Source: Triticum aestivum
Lineage: Eukaryota > Streptophyta > Magnoliopsida > Poales > Poaceae
Assembly (NCBI RefSeq): GCF_018294505.1
Contig: NC_057801.1
Span: forward strand, 842,402,807-842,466,806
Reading direction: 5' to 3'
Length of the DNA: 64,000 nucleotides
Under the pieces are notes generated by a model. It was not told the DNA's origin. It ran no database searches and saw only the letters and a program-made list of their open reading frames with translations. Made by a program: the position numbers and the translations under genes. Below, in pieces: positions 22,102-33,699 of the stretch (the stretch's first letter is position 1; the number at the start of each line of letters is the position of its first letter).

Positions 22102-23403
22102 TCATCCGGTGAGAACTTTATCAATGATGAAGGGACCACTTGGGCTTGAGTTTGTCCTTTTTCTTCTCCGGTAAGCGTAGAACGAGTTCGCCGATATTGT
22201 AAGTTTGGCCCGCACTTCTCTGCTTTGATACCTTCGGGCCTGCTGCTGATAGAATGCGGAACGGGCTTTTGCTACATCGCACTCCTCCTCCAGGGCATCT
22301 AGATTGTCCTGCCGATCGAGCTCGGCTTCTCTCTCTTCATACATGCGCACCCGAGGTGAGTCATGAATAATATCGCAGGGCAGTACCGCCTCAGCGCCAT
22401 ACACCATAAATAATGGTGTGTATCCGGTAGTGCGATTCGGCGTGGTCTGCAGCCCCCATAGTACGGAGTCGAGCTCCTCAACCCAGTGCGTATCTGATTC
22501 CTTCAAGGATCGCACTAGTCTGGGTTTGATGCCGCTCATGATAAGACCATTTGCACGTTCGACTTGACCGTTTGTTTGGGGGTGATAGACAGAGGCGTAA
22601 TCGAGCTTAATACCCATATTGCCGCACCAAGTTTTCACCTCATCGGCTGTGAAGTTTGAGCCATTGTCAGTGATGATGCGGTGGGGGACACCGTAACGGT
22701 GCATAGCCCCTGATATGAAGTCTATCACTGGTCCGGATTTGGCCGATTTAACTGGTTTGGCTTTTATCCATTTGGTGAACTTGTCCATCATGACCAATAA
22801 GTATTTTTTCTTATGGCTCCCCCCTTTAAGGGGTCCGACCATATCAAGCCCCCAGACCGTGAAGGGCCAAGTTATGGGGATTGTTTGGAGAGCGGTAGGG
22901 GGCATATGGCTCTGATTGGCGAAAAGCTGGCAACCGACGCAATGTTGGACGAGATCCTGTGCGTCTACTCGGGCTGTTGGCCAGTAACCTGTACGGAAGG
23001 CCTTGCTTACAAGAACTCGAGCTGCGGCATGATGGCCGCCGAGTCCGGCGTGGATTTCGGCCAAGAGCTGCCGCCCTTCCTCCACGGAGATGCATCTTTG
23101 GAGCACTCCGGTGGCGCTTTTCTTACAAAGCTCTCCCTGGTGGACTTTGTAGGCTTTAGAGCGACACACAATGCAACGTGCTTCGTTTTGGTCCTTGGGG
23201 AGTTCTTGCCTATTTAGGTAGGCTAAGAAGAGTTCAGTCCACGGGGCGATGACAGCCATGATTACATGGGCTGAAGGTGTTATTTTGGTGGCGGAGCCTC
23301 CGATTATGTCAGTGTGCTCGATATCTGGGGTTGTGGTCGGATCTGGACTAGTATTGCCGGTTTCCCCTTGCCACACCACGGATGGCTTGAACAACCTTTC
23401 CAA
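22102..23403 (-). CDS. Integrase of the Fatima-like gypsy element
   Basis: The 433-codon open frame starts within pol. A zinc-binding HHCC region is visible (EIHAGLGGHHAAAR ... CVGCQLF), then the DDE core: VWGLDMVGPLKGG, IITDNGSNFTADE and TNGQVERANG. All three catalytic residues are present. The C-terminus ends in a shifted frame (normal WEGPFIID-type text appears only after a frame change near 22195). It is part of a polyprotein, so the nominal start is not a true initiation site. Confidence 0.9.
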   Translation of the reverse strand: MERLFKPSVVWQGETGNTSPDPTTTPDIEHTDIIGGSATKITPSAHVIMAVIAPWTELFLAYLNRQELPKDQNEARCIVCRSKAYKVHQGELCKKSATGVLQRCISVEEGRQLLAEIHAGLGGHHAAARVLVSKAFRTGYWPTARVDAQDLVQHCVGCQLFANQSHMPPTALQTIPITWPFTVWGLDMVGPLKGGSHKKKYLLVMMDKFTKWIKAKPVKSAKSGPVIDFISGAMHRYGVPHRIITDNGSNFTADEVKTWCGNMGIKLDYASVYHPQTNGQVERANGLIMSGIKPRLVRSLKESDTHWVEELDSVLWGLQTTPNRTTGYTPLFMVYGAEAVLPCDIIHDSPRVRMYEEREAELDRQDNLDALEEECDVAKARSAFYQQQARRYQSREVRAKLTISANSFYAYRRRKRTNSSPSGPFIIDKVLTG

Positions 23404-23825
23404 GAAGATATTAGGTGGAACGGGGTTGCGCTTGGCGCCGATGCGGGCGAGGATATCTGTCGCTTGATTGTTTTCTCAGACCACATGAGGAATTCGAGCC
23501 CCTCGAACCGAGCTGACATCTTGAGGACGGCATTACGGTAGGCCGCCATTTTCGGATCCTTGGCATCAAAGTCTCCATTTATCTGAGATATTGCAAGGTT
23601 CGAATCCCCGCGCACTTCTAGGCGTTGGATGCCCATGGAGACTGCCATCCGAAGACCATGCAACAGAGCCTCGTATTTGGCTGCATTGTTGGAGTCTGTG
23701 TATAATATTTGGAGTACATACTGAACCATGTCTCCGGTGGGGGATGTCAGGACAACACCCGCTCCCAATCCGGCCAGCATTTTGGAGCCGTCGAAGTGCG
23801 TGATACAATTGGAGTATGCGCCGTA
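23404..23825 (-). pseudogene. Second (archaeal-type) RNase H of the Fatima-like element, cut by insertion
   Basis: Encodes MLAGLGAGVVLTSPTGD, NNAAKYEALLHGLRMAVSMG and LEVRGDSNLAISQINGDF, with the E and D of an extra RNase H domain typical of the Tat lineage. The Athila-lineage element is inserted just before the FDGSK motif, which would precede this text. A frameshift lies near 23480 (the normal HVARENN-type text is lost). Confidence 0.75.
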
Positions 23826-25336
23826 TGATGACCCACAAGTGTAGGGGATCTATCGTAGTCCTTTCAATAATTAAGAGTGTCGAACCCAACGAGGAGCAGA
23901 AGGAAATGATAAGCGGTTTTCAGTAAGGTTTTCTCTGCAAGCACTGAAATTGTAAGTAATAGATAGTTTTGTGATAAGATAAATTGTAACGAGTAACAAG
24001 CAATAAAAGTAAATAAGGTGCAGCAAGGTGGCCCAATCCTTTTTGTAGCAAAGGACAAGCCTGGACAATTTCTTATAATGAGAAAAGTGCTCCCGAGGAC
24101 ACATGGGAATTATCGTCAAGCTAGTTTCATCACACTCAGATGATTCACGTTCGGTACTTTGATAATTTGATATGTGGGTGGACCGGTGCTTGGGTACTGT
24201 CCTTACTTGGACAAGTATCCCACTTATGATTAACCCCTATTGCAAGCATCCGCAACTACAACAAAAGTATTGAGGTAAACCTAACCACAGCATTAGACAT
24301 ATGGATCCAAATCAGCCCCTTACAAAGCAACGCATAAACTAGGGTTTAAGCATCTGTCACTCTAGCAACCCATCATCTAATTATTACTTCCCAATGCCTT
24401 CCTCTAGGCCCAAATAATGGTGAAGTGTCATGTAGTCGACGTTCACATAACACCACTAGAGGAAAGACAACATACATCTCATCAAAATATCGAATGAATA
24501 CCAAATTCACATGACTACTAATAGGAAGACTTCACCCATGTCTTCAGGAACAAACGTAACTACTCACAAAGCATATTCATGTTCATAATCAGAGGTGTAA
24601 TAATATGCATTAAGGATCTGAACATATGATCTTCCACCAAGTAAACCAATAATTATCAACTACAAGAAAGTAATCAACACTACTAGCAACCCACAGGTAC
24701 CAATTTGTGGTTTTGGATACAAGAGATGAACTAGGGTTTGAGAGGAGATGGTGCTGATGAAGATGTTGATGGAGATTGACCCCCTCCCGATGAGAGGATC
24801 GTTGGTGATGATGATGGTGATGATTTCCCCCTCCCGGAGGGAAGTGTCCCCGGCAGAACAGCTCTGTCGGAGCACTAGATTGGTTCCGCCAAGATTCCTC
24901 CTCGTGGTAGCGGAGTTTCGTCCCGTAAGCTTGCCCATGATTTTTTCCAGGATAAAACCCTTAATATAGCAGAAGATGGACACCGGGGGGCCACCAGGGG
25001 GCCCAGGAGACAGGGGCGCGCCCAGTAGGGGTAGGCGCGGCCCCCACCCTCCTGGACAGGGTGTGGGCCCCCTGCGGTGTTTCTTCCGCTCAATAATTCT
25101 TATTAAATCCAAAAATAAGTTTTGTGGAGTTTCAGGTCTTTTGGAGCAGTGCAGAATAGGTTTCCAATGTTTGCTCCTTTTCCAGCCAGAATTCCAGCTG
25201 CCGGCATTCCCCCCTCTTCATGGTAAACCTTATAAAATAAGAGAGAATAGCCATAATTATTGATATATAATGTGTAATAACAACCCATAATGCAACAAAT
25301 ATTGATATAAAAGCATGATGCAAAATGGATGTATCA
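23826..25336 (-). repeat. 3' LTR of the Athila-lineage element
   Basis: 1511 bp. It contains the duplicated GCGCCC/GGGGGC-rich segment near 25010-25080 and closely matches 38904-40414. ORFs across it are shadows. Confidence 0.95.
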
Positions 25337-25352
25337 ACTCCCCCAAGCTTAG
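25337..25352 (-). other. Polypurine tract of the Athila-lineage element
   Basis: Minus strand CTAAGCTTGGGGGAGT runs directly into the 3' LTR start TGATAC. Confidence 0.7.
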
Positions 25353-26904
25353 ACCTCGCTTGTCCTCAAGCGGAAGCCGAAATCGAAAAATATGTCCACA
25401 TGTTTAGAGATAGAGGTGTCGATAAAAATAAAATACGGACATGAGGGCATCATGATCATTCTTATAACAACAACATATATAGATTTTGTCATATGAATTC
25501 TTATGGTCAAGTAACAATCAATTCACAATGTCAAGTATGGTTCAGAAACTTCATTGAAAGCTAACAAACTATAATCTCAATCATTGAAGCAATTGCAATT
25601 TATCGTAACATCACAAAGAGTCAAGAATAGAGCTTTTCAGCAAGTCCACATACTCAACTATCATATAATCTTATACAATTGCTAACACTCACGCAATACT
25701 TGTGGTTATGGAGTTTCAGCCGGACACTGAGAAAGATAGGGGCTTATTGTGTTGCCTCCCAATGTATTCACCTTTAGGTGATGTCAACAATAATAGTACA
25801 TGCTAACGAACATCCAATTGGATATATGTATCATGATCTTTCAAAAACGAGGAGCTTGCCAAAGGATAAAATGAAAAAGGGAAAGGTGAAGGTCACCTTG
25901 ACTCAAGCATAAAGTAAAAACATAAAGTAGAAACATAAAGTAAAAGATAGGCCCTTCGCAGAGGGAAGCAGAGGTTGTCATGCGCTTTTAGGGTTGGATA
26001 CACAAAATCTTAGTACGAAAGAACGTCACTTTATATTGCCACTTGTGTATGGACCTTTATTATGCAGTCCGACGCTTTTATTGCTTCCATAACAAGATCG
26101 TATAAAGCTTATTTTCTCTGCACTAATAAGTCATGCATATTTAGAGAGCAATTTTTATTGCTTGCACCGATGACAACTTACTTGAAGGATCTTACTCAAT
26201 CCATAGGTAGATATGGTGGACTCTCATGGCAAAACTGGGTTTAAGGGTATTTGGAAGCACAAGTAGTATCTCTACTTAGTGCTAGGAATTTGGCTAGCAT
26301 GAGGGGGAAAGGCAAGCTCAACATGTTCGGAAGGTCAATGACAATATACTTTAACTTAGATGTGAGAAAACATAAACCATTACATTGTCTTCCCTGTCCA
26401 ACGTCGACTCTTTTAGCATGTCATACTTAATGAGTGCTCACAATCATAAAAGATGTCCAAGATAGTATATTTATATGTGAAACCTCTCTTTCCTTATTAC
26501 TTCCTATTAATTGCAATGATGACCAAGACTATGCTTATCATCTCTCAACAACTTTTAAGCCTCATACTTTCTATGTGTGAAGTCATTACTATCCATAAGA
26601 TCAATACGAACTCTTTTATTCTTTTTATTCTTTCTATTTTTCTCAAGATCATAGCAAGAAAGAAAAGCCCTTGACTCAACACTAATCTTTATTATAGATA
26701 GCTCACGGACTCGATTACATAAAGAGATCACAAAGCAAAACTAGAAGCTACTTGATACCAAAACTTCAATCTACTAGATTAAGATACTACTAAAAAGGAT
26801 CAAACTAAATAAAACGGTAAAGATAGGAGTGTGATGGTGATACGATACCGGGGCACCTCCCCCAAGCTTGGCAGTTTCCAAGGGGAGTGCCCATACTCAT
26901 GTGA
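25353..26904. other. Non-coding 3' region of the Athila-lineage element
   Basis: About 1.5 kb between the short 3' ORF and the polypurine tract. Athila elements often have an env-like ORF here; none is readable in this copy. Confidence 0.5.
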
Positions 26905-27180
26905 TTATGTCCTCGAAGGTGATGGAGGTGGTGATGATGATGGTGGATAATCGCACATTGAGCGTAAAAGCTCCTCCAACTTGCGGATAATGCCCTTGAG
27001 TCCGGCGATATGATCCTTCAACAAAATATTCTCCTGTGTGAGATACTTATTCTGTATGTGAGCTAACTCAATCATCTTGAAAGCTTCAATCTCAGTTGGA
27101 GCAAAGAGGTTATGTAAGGGTTGAGGGATGTCTTCTTCTTTCACTGCCGGGGCTTGAACCTCCATGGCTTCCTTGATCAC
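26905..27180 (-). CDS. Short 3' ORF of the Athila-lineage element
   Basis: Ninety-one codons downstream of integrase, with LAHIQNKYLTQENILLKDHI, a likely coiled coil, and a Pro/Ser tail (PPSSSPPPSPS). The position matches the extra 3' ORF region of Athila elements. No function can be assigned, and it may be a remnant of a longer frame. Confidence 0.4.
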   Translation of the reverse strand: MIKEAMEVQAPAVKEEDIPQPLHNLFAPTEIEAFKMIELAHIQNKYLTQENILLKDHIAGLKGIIRKLEELLRSMCDYPPSSSPPPSPSRT

Positions 27181-27646
27181 TTCATCCTTGTTGATCTCTT
27201 CCGGTTCTTATCTTTTCAGCTCTATCTTCAATAGCCAAGCATCCTTGTCTTCATTGTTGAAGGAGGGTGACGCCATGGTGCTCTAGATCTGTAACAGAAA
27301 TTAGCTCAAAACGAAAATAGGGGATATTTGCGTCATACAATGGTCAAAACTTTCGGGAGATTATATAATGAATTTTTACCGACCAAAATACGTAACGTGC
27401 AAGAAACCAGAGTCCGAGAGGCACATGACGTGTCCACGAGACAGGGGGGCGCGCCCAGTAGGGGTGGGCACGCCCCCCACTCTCGTGGAGGCCACGTGTC
27501 CTTCCCGGACTACTTCTTTCTTCCTAAAATTCTTGAATATTCCAAAACTGATAAAAATTGCCTTTAGAATTGTTTTGGAGTCGGTTTACTTACCTTACCA
27601 CATACCTATTCCTTTTCGGAGTCTGGAACGTTCTGGAAAGTGTCCC

Positions 27647-29300
27647 TTATGTGTATTCCTCCGGGGTTATGGTTTCAATAATATTAGTTTCAACATTGAT
27701 AGGATTACCTGAAATATAATGTTTAATTCTTTGACCGTTCACCACCCTTGAACTTGTGCCTTCGAAGTTGTTGATTTTTATAGCACCCGAACGGTAGACT
27801 TCCTCGACGACGTAAGGACCTTCCCATTTAGAGAGAAGATTTCCTGCAAAAAATCTTAAACGTGAGTTGAATAATAACACATAATCACCTACGTTGAACT
27901 CATGCTTTTGTATCCTTTTGTCATGCCAGCGTTTGACTTTTTCTTTGAATAGCTTGGCATTCTCATAGGCTTGGGTTCTCCATTCATCAAGTGAGCTAAT
28001 ATCAAACAACCTCTTCTCACCGGCAAGTTTGAAGTCATAGTTGAGCTCTTTGATAGCCCAATATGCTTTATGTTAAGTTCTAGAGGTAAATGACAAGCTT
28101 TTCCACAAACCATCTTATACAGAGACATACCCATAGGATTTTCGTATGCAGTTCTATAGGCCCACAATGCATCATCAAGTTTCTTGGACCAATTCTTTCT
28201 AGATCTATTCACAGTCTTTTGCAAAATTAATTTGAGTTCTCTATTGCTCAACTCTACTTGACCACTAGACTGTGGGTGATAAGGAGATGCGATTCTATGA
28301 TTAACATCGTACTTAGCAAGCATCTTACGGGAAGCACCATGAATAAAATGTGAACCACCATCAGTCATAAGATATCTAGGGACTCCAAACCTCGGAAAAA
28401 TAACTTCTTTAAGCATTTTAATAGATGTGTTATGATTAGCGTTACTAGTTGGAATAGCTTCTACCCACTTAGTAACGTAATCAACAGCAACTAAAATATG
28501 TGTGTAACCATTAGAGGCAGGAAAAGGTCCCATATAATCAAAGCCCCAAACATCAAACGGTTCAATAACAAGAGAATAATTCATAGGCATTTCTTGACGT
28601 CTACTAATATTACCAATTCTTTGACATTCATCACAAGACAAGACAAACTTACGAGCATCTTTGAAGAGAGTAGGCCAATAAAAACCAGATTGCAATACCT
28701 TGTGTGCAGTTCTATCTCTAGCGTGGTGTCCTCCATATGATTCGGAGTGACACTTGCGTAGGATCTGTTCCTGTTCATGCTCAGGTACACAACGTCTAAT
28801 AACACCATCTACTCCTTCTTTATAAAGGTGTGGGTCATCCCAGAAGTAATGTCTTAAATCATAAAAGAACTTCTTCTTTTGCTGGTATGTGAAACTAAGT
28901 GGTATAAATTTAGCAACAATGTAATTAGCATAATCAGCATACCAAGGAGCAATACGAGAAGCATTAACAACCGCTAATTGTTCATCAGGTAAGCTATCAT
29001 CAATAGGTAGTGGGTCATCAAGAACATTCTCTAACCTAGACAAGTTGTCTGCAACGGGGTTCTCAGCTCCCTTTCTATCAATAATATGCAAATCAAATTC
29101 ATGGAGCAAGAGAACCCATCTAATGAGTCTAGGCTTAGCATATTTATTTTCCATAAGATATTTAATAGCAGCATGATCAGTGTGAATAGTAACTTTGGAA
29201 TCAACAATATAAGGTCTAAACTTATCACATGCAAACACAACTGCTAAGAATTCTTTTTTAGTAGTAGCATAATTTCTCTGGGCAGCATCAAGAGTCTTAC
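27647..29300 (-). pseudogene. RNase H end and integrase of the Athila-lineage element
   Basis: The frame 27889-29238 begins in RNase H ([40 protein letters not shown]). It continues through the integrase zinc region ([15 protein letters not shown] ... [10 protein letters not shown]) and the core motifs [21 protein letters not shown] and [12 protein letters not shown], so the catalytic triad is present. A frameshift near 28040 moves the last part ([31 protein letters not shown]) into another frame ending at 27647. Confidence 0.85.
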
Positions 29301-29307
29301 TAGCATA

Positions 29308-30699
29308 CTAGATAACATTTAATTTCTTATCAACTCTTTGCCCTACAATAGCACCTACATCATAATCACTAGCATCACACATAATTTCAAAAGGTAAATT
29401 CCAATCAGGTGGCTGAACAATAGGTGCAGTGATCAAAGCTTTCTTAAGTATTTCAAATGCTTCTACACAATCATCATCAAAGACAAAAGGAATATCTTTT
29501 TTCAATAAATTAGTCAGAGGCCTAGAGGTTTTAGGAAAGTCCTTAATGAACCTCCTATAAAAACCGGCATGACCAAGGAAACTTCTTATACCTTTTATGT
29601 CCTTGGGACATGGCATCTTTTCAATAGCATCAACTTTAGCTTTGTCAACTTCAATACCTCTCTCAGAGATCTTGTGCCCCAAGACAATGCCTTCATTCAC
29701 CATAAAGTGGCACTTTTCCCAATTCAAGACGAGACCAGTGTCTTCGCATCTCTGCAAAACTCGATCAAGGTTGCTCAAGCAATCATCAAAAGAGGATCCA
29801 GAAACGGAGAAGTCATCCATGAATACCTCACAAATCTTTTCACAAAAGTCAGAGAATATAGCCATCATACATCTTTGAAAGGTAGCAGGTGCATTACATA
29901 AACCAAAAGGCATGCGTCTATAAGCAAAAGTACCGAAAGGGCAAGTAAAAGTAGTTTTTGATTGATCTTCCGATGACACAGGTATTTGAGAGAAACCAGA
30001 ATATCCATATAGAAAGCAGAAATGTGTATGTTTGGATAGTCTTTCTAGCATTTGATCAATAAAATGTAAAGGGTAATGATCTTTCTTAGTAGCTTTATTT
30101 AATTTACGGAAATCAATTACCATCCTATAACCTGTAATAATTCTTTGCGGAATCAATTCATATTTATCATTAGAAACAACAGTAATACCTCCCTTTTTAG
30201 GGACACAATGGACAAGGCTTACCCATTCACTATCAGCAACGGGATAAATTATACCTGCCTCGAGGAGCTTTAGTATCTCCTTTCTTACCACTTCTTTCAT
30301 CTTGGGATTCAGTCGTCGTTGAGGATCTCTAACTGGTTTGGCACCTTCCTCCACTTTAATTTTGTGTTGACATAACGTGGGACTAATGCCCTTGAGATCA
30401 TCCAGAGTATATCCAATAGCAGTGCGGTGCTTCTTCAGAATTTTCAATAATCTTTCCTCTTCCTGCTCTGAAAGGTTAGCACTAATAATAACAGGATATA
30501 TTTCATTTTCATCAAGATAAACATACTTAAGATTATCAGGTAATGGTTTTAACTCAAACACGGGATCACCCTTGGGTGGAGGGGGATCCCCTAGAATTTC
30601 AACGGGAAGGTTATGTTTCAGAATAGGTTCCCGTTCAAGGAATACTTCATCTATTTCCCTTATTTCTTTCATAAACATATCATTTTCATGGTCTAACAA
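29308..30699 (-). pseudogene. Reverse transcriptase of the Athila-lineage element
   Basis: A 463-codon frame with clear RT blocks: ADSEWVSLVHCVPKKGG, GYRMVIDFRKLNKATKKDHY, FAYRRMPFGLCNAPATFQRC and the active-site CEVFMDDFSVSG. The connection continues to RNase H (MCDASDYDVGAIVGQ). An in-frame TAG at about 29308-29310 replaces a codon just before the YASKTL motif, separating RT from RNase H. Otherwise the domain is well kept. Confidence 0.9.
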
Positions 30700-30786
30700 A
30701 TATTGTTCTAACGGATCAGTAGGGGGTACGACAATAGAAGCAAGACCAATTATTTCATCTTTACTAGGTAATTCTTTATCACGGGG

Positions 30787-31131
30787 TTATCTACGAAATT
30801 TAGCAAAATTAAACTCATGAGTCATATCATCCAAACCAATCGTAACAACATCCTTTTCACAATCAATCTTTGCTTTAACAGTGTTCAAGAAGGGTCTACC
30901 AAATATAATGGGACAAAAGTCATCTTTTGGGGAACTAAGAACAAGAAAATCAGTAGGGTATTTAACCTTCCCACACAAGACTTCAACATCCCTAACAATC
31001 CCAATTGGTGAAATAGTATCTCTATTAGCAAGCTTGATAGTAACATCAATACCTTCCAATTCAATGGGCGCAATGTCATGCATAATTTCTTTATATAAAT
31101 CATAGGGTATTGCACTAGCAATAGCACCCAT
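30787..31131 (-). pseudogene. Protease region of the Athila-lineage element, cut by the CACTA insertion
   Basis: Encodes AIASAIPYDLYKEIMHDIAP, VKYPTDFLVLSSPKDDF and IIFGRPFLNTVKAKIDCEKD, typical of the retropepsin-like region of Athila elements. The active-site segment reads CHMGAIAS where C(D)LGAS-type text is expected, so the catalytic Asp seems lost. A TAG after KFRR separates it from RT. The CACTA element sits about 20 bases upstream of this frame. Confidence 0.75.
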
Positions 31132-31169
31132 ATGACATAAGCCATGATAACAATGACACTACTAGGAAA

Positions 31170-31350
31170 AGGCCTACTAATGGCGCACCGGTTTTGCCTA
31201 CTAATGGTGCACTACCGGTGCGCCATTAGTATCACGCCACTAGTATTTTTTACTAATGGCGCACCACTGGTGTGCCATTAGTTTTGCCCACAGTGCGCCA
31301 CTAGAGTCTGCTATACTAATGGCGCACCACATGGTAGTGCGCCATTAGTA
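31170..31350. repeat. Left subterminal repeat array of the CACTA element
   Basis: Repeated ACTAATGGCGCACC and its inverse GGTGCGCCATTAGT, matching the right-end array at 37240-37600. Such arrays are where element-encoded DNA-binding proteins dock in En/Spm (family knowledge). Confidence 0.85.
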
Positions 31351-31640
31351 ACAATTTTTTTAGTTTTTTTTTCTTAATCTCAGGTCACTATTTCACATAT
31401 GAGATATCCAACACATATATATATACAACAAGCATCCATATAACAATCATAGCCAACACACAAGTTCCATCATATATACATACATAGCCAACAAATAGTT
31501 CCATCGTTACATATTACAAAATGTTCACATTGTTCATCCAACACCGTTATCCATCAATTCACAAAAGTTTCACATTGATACAAAATAAAAACACAAATGG
31601 AAAAGAAGCACTCCATCCATGCAAGCTTCCGTGAATTAAA

Positions 31641-32275
31641 TCAAATCTGCAAAATGATAAACAAGAAGTTAGAAGAAGAAGAAGAAGAAGACTAGAAGAA
31701 TACTAGAAGAAGAAGAACACTAGAAGAAGAATAAGAAGAATTTTCGAAAAGAAGAAGAATAAGAAGAAGACTATAAGCTTATTATGTAAACTTGATCATT
31801 TTGTGCTAACATAAGTAATTATGGAGCTAACCTATAGGAAACTAAGCATATAAGCTCTAAGTTAGCATATTAGAGCCAACTTAGGTAAAATGAAGCTAAC
31901 CTATGTCATTTTGGAAAAGAAGAAGAATAAGAAGAAGACTATAAGCTTATTATGTAAACTTGATCATTTTGTGCTACTATAAGTTATTTTGGAGCTAACC
32001 TATAGGAAACTAAGCATATAAGCTCTAAGTTAGTATATTAGAGCCAACTTAGGTAAAATGAAGCTAACCTATGTCATTTTGGAAAAGAAGAATAAGAAAA
32101 AGACTATAAGCTTATTATGTAAACTTGATCATTTTGTGCTAACATGAGTTATTTTGGAGCTAACCTATAGGAAACTAAGCATATAAGCTCTAAGTTAGCA
32201 TATTAGAGCCAACTTAGGTAAAATGAAGCTAACCTATAGGAAACTAAGCATATTAGAGATAACATAGGTAACTAA

Positions 32276-32353
<78 letters not shown>

Positions 32354-33473
32354 TTTTGGAGATCTGACATACCTGACAAAGTTCAGTTCTCATGCATTGT
32401 TCTTCTCCTTCTCCTTCCTCAGCCTGTCGGCGAGGCGGTGGAGGCAGTGGAGACAGTGGGATGTAGTCTTCTACCACAATTGGCGTGGTCATGTCGCCCA
32501 GCTGTGGGATCACCGGTGCCACCACCGGTGCGTGGTCATTGTCAGGCACCACCACCATCGCGAGGCCACCTTCAGGCACGACCATCGCTAGGTCATCCTC
32601 AGCCACCTCCATGTCTTGCCCATGGTCAGCCACCACAATCTCTTGCCCATGGTCAGCCATCACCATCTCTTGCCCTTGGTCAGCCACCACCAGCGCTAGG
32701 TCATCCTCAGCCTGATGTCCATCGTCATCCTGCAGCTCCTCATCCCCACTCTGCTCCTCTTCTCCCGCACTCCAGTCTGGATCATCCTTCTTGTTGTCCA
32801 TGCTGCTGCCAGAATCGCTGCTGCTTTCGCTACAGCCAGAATCACTGCTGCTTTCGCTACAGCCATAGTCGCTGCTGCTTTGGCTATAGCCAGTGTCGCT
32901 GCTGCTGCTCCCATTACCTGTCCAAATGCAACAATGACCATTAACAATAGATGTGAGACAAAGCCAAATGTAGAGGAATAAGAAGAGGTAGAACGTACCA
33001 GCATCATCATCGTCAGCGTAGCGGATGCGACACATAGTCGCGTTCAACACCTTCACGATGAGCATGGTGGCGTCGTCATCGTACCTGAAGAGAAGGAAGT
33101 ACCCCAGCCGCAGGTCATAGGCACGGTAGAACTTCTCCCACCCATGAGACAAGTACATGTGGCCCTCCTTGATCGCCAACTCCACATCCCACTGCCTGCG
33201 AAACCCGCTGTCGTCCTGTCGCAGCTTCACATTATTTGGCGGATCTTCACCCATCAGCATGTTCATAAAACTGTCAGGAAGCCTCTGCAGTTTGGGACAA
33301 TGAGTGATGTAGCAAACAACAGATATCATAATGAGATGGGTGAAGGGGAGATCTCTCGTTTTATATACCTGTGTCATGGATGATACTGAAGTCTCAAGTA
33401 TGATAGTGAAGAACTCGGAAGCATCCAACTCGTACTGCGGTGTCGCAGAGCGGCGGTGGCTGCTTCCCGCCAT
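31641..33473 (-). CDS. B3 DNA-binding-domain protein captured in a CACTA element, apparently intact
   Basis: Four exons: 33473-33369 (35 codons), 33284-32999, 32917-32373 and a last exon beginning at 31646 that adds Ile then TGA. Borders are GT-AG and phases agree, giving about 313 residues. Residues 36 onward form a B3 fold: RLPDSFMNMLMGEDPPNNVK, then FRRQWDVELAI, then MYLSHGWEKFYRAYDLRLGY and FLLFRYD. The C-terminal half is a Ser/Asp-rich tract (SSSDSGCSESSSDSG) and acidic repeats of VVADHGQE type, ending in PLSPLPPPPRRQAEEGEGEE. No stop or frameshift is seen in the exons. The last-exon choice is the weakest point. Confidence 0.75.
31771..32260. repeat. Three tandem units of about 165-168 bp
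   Basis: Units start with CTATAAGCTTATTATGTAAA near 31771, 31939 and 32104, each containing GGAGCTAACCTATAGGAAAC. They are preceded by GAA-rich simple sequence (31665-31765) and lie in the likely last intron of the B3 gene. Confidence 0.85.
32277..32350. repeat. (TA)n microsatellite
   Basis: Pure TA tract in the last intron of the B3 gene in the CACTA element. Confidence 0.95.
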
Positions 33474-33554
33474 CTCTGATAAGCAACAGAAGAGACCAAT
33501 TAGTACCCTTGCAACAGATCATAAAACATGCATGATAACAGGCATTAGTCGCAA

Positions 33555-33635
33555 GTACCCCATATGTCCTATTTTTAGCAAAGTCATGCTAAAATTTCAG
33601 CATGACCTTTGCTGAAAATAGGACATATGGAGTAC
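33555..33635. repeat. 81-bp near-perfect hairpin upstream of the B3 gene
   Basis: Arms of about 36 bp (GTACCCCATATGTCCTATTT ... / inverse) with a loop of about 7 bases. The arms differ at only three or four positions. It lies 80-160 bp upstream of the B3 start codon. A second, smaller inverted repeat (GTACCCGAATTTGCCGGAA / inverse) follows at 33631-33696. Confidence 0.8.
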
Positions 33636-33699
33636 CCGAATTTGCCGGAACGGAAGTTAATCGACATTCCGGCAAACTCAAGGGCCTCTCGGGGTACCT

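Noticed and set aside
21431..22112. Short ORFs between the antisense ORF and integrase of the Fatima-like element
   Set aside because: Under 85 codons, on both strands, without conserved text.
24660..25112. 150-codon ORF in the LTR (and its twin at 39734-40171)
   Set aside because: Present in both LTRs as a chance frame; no relation to known retroelement proteins.
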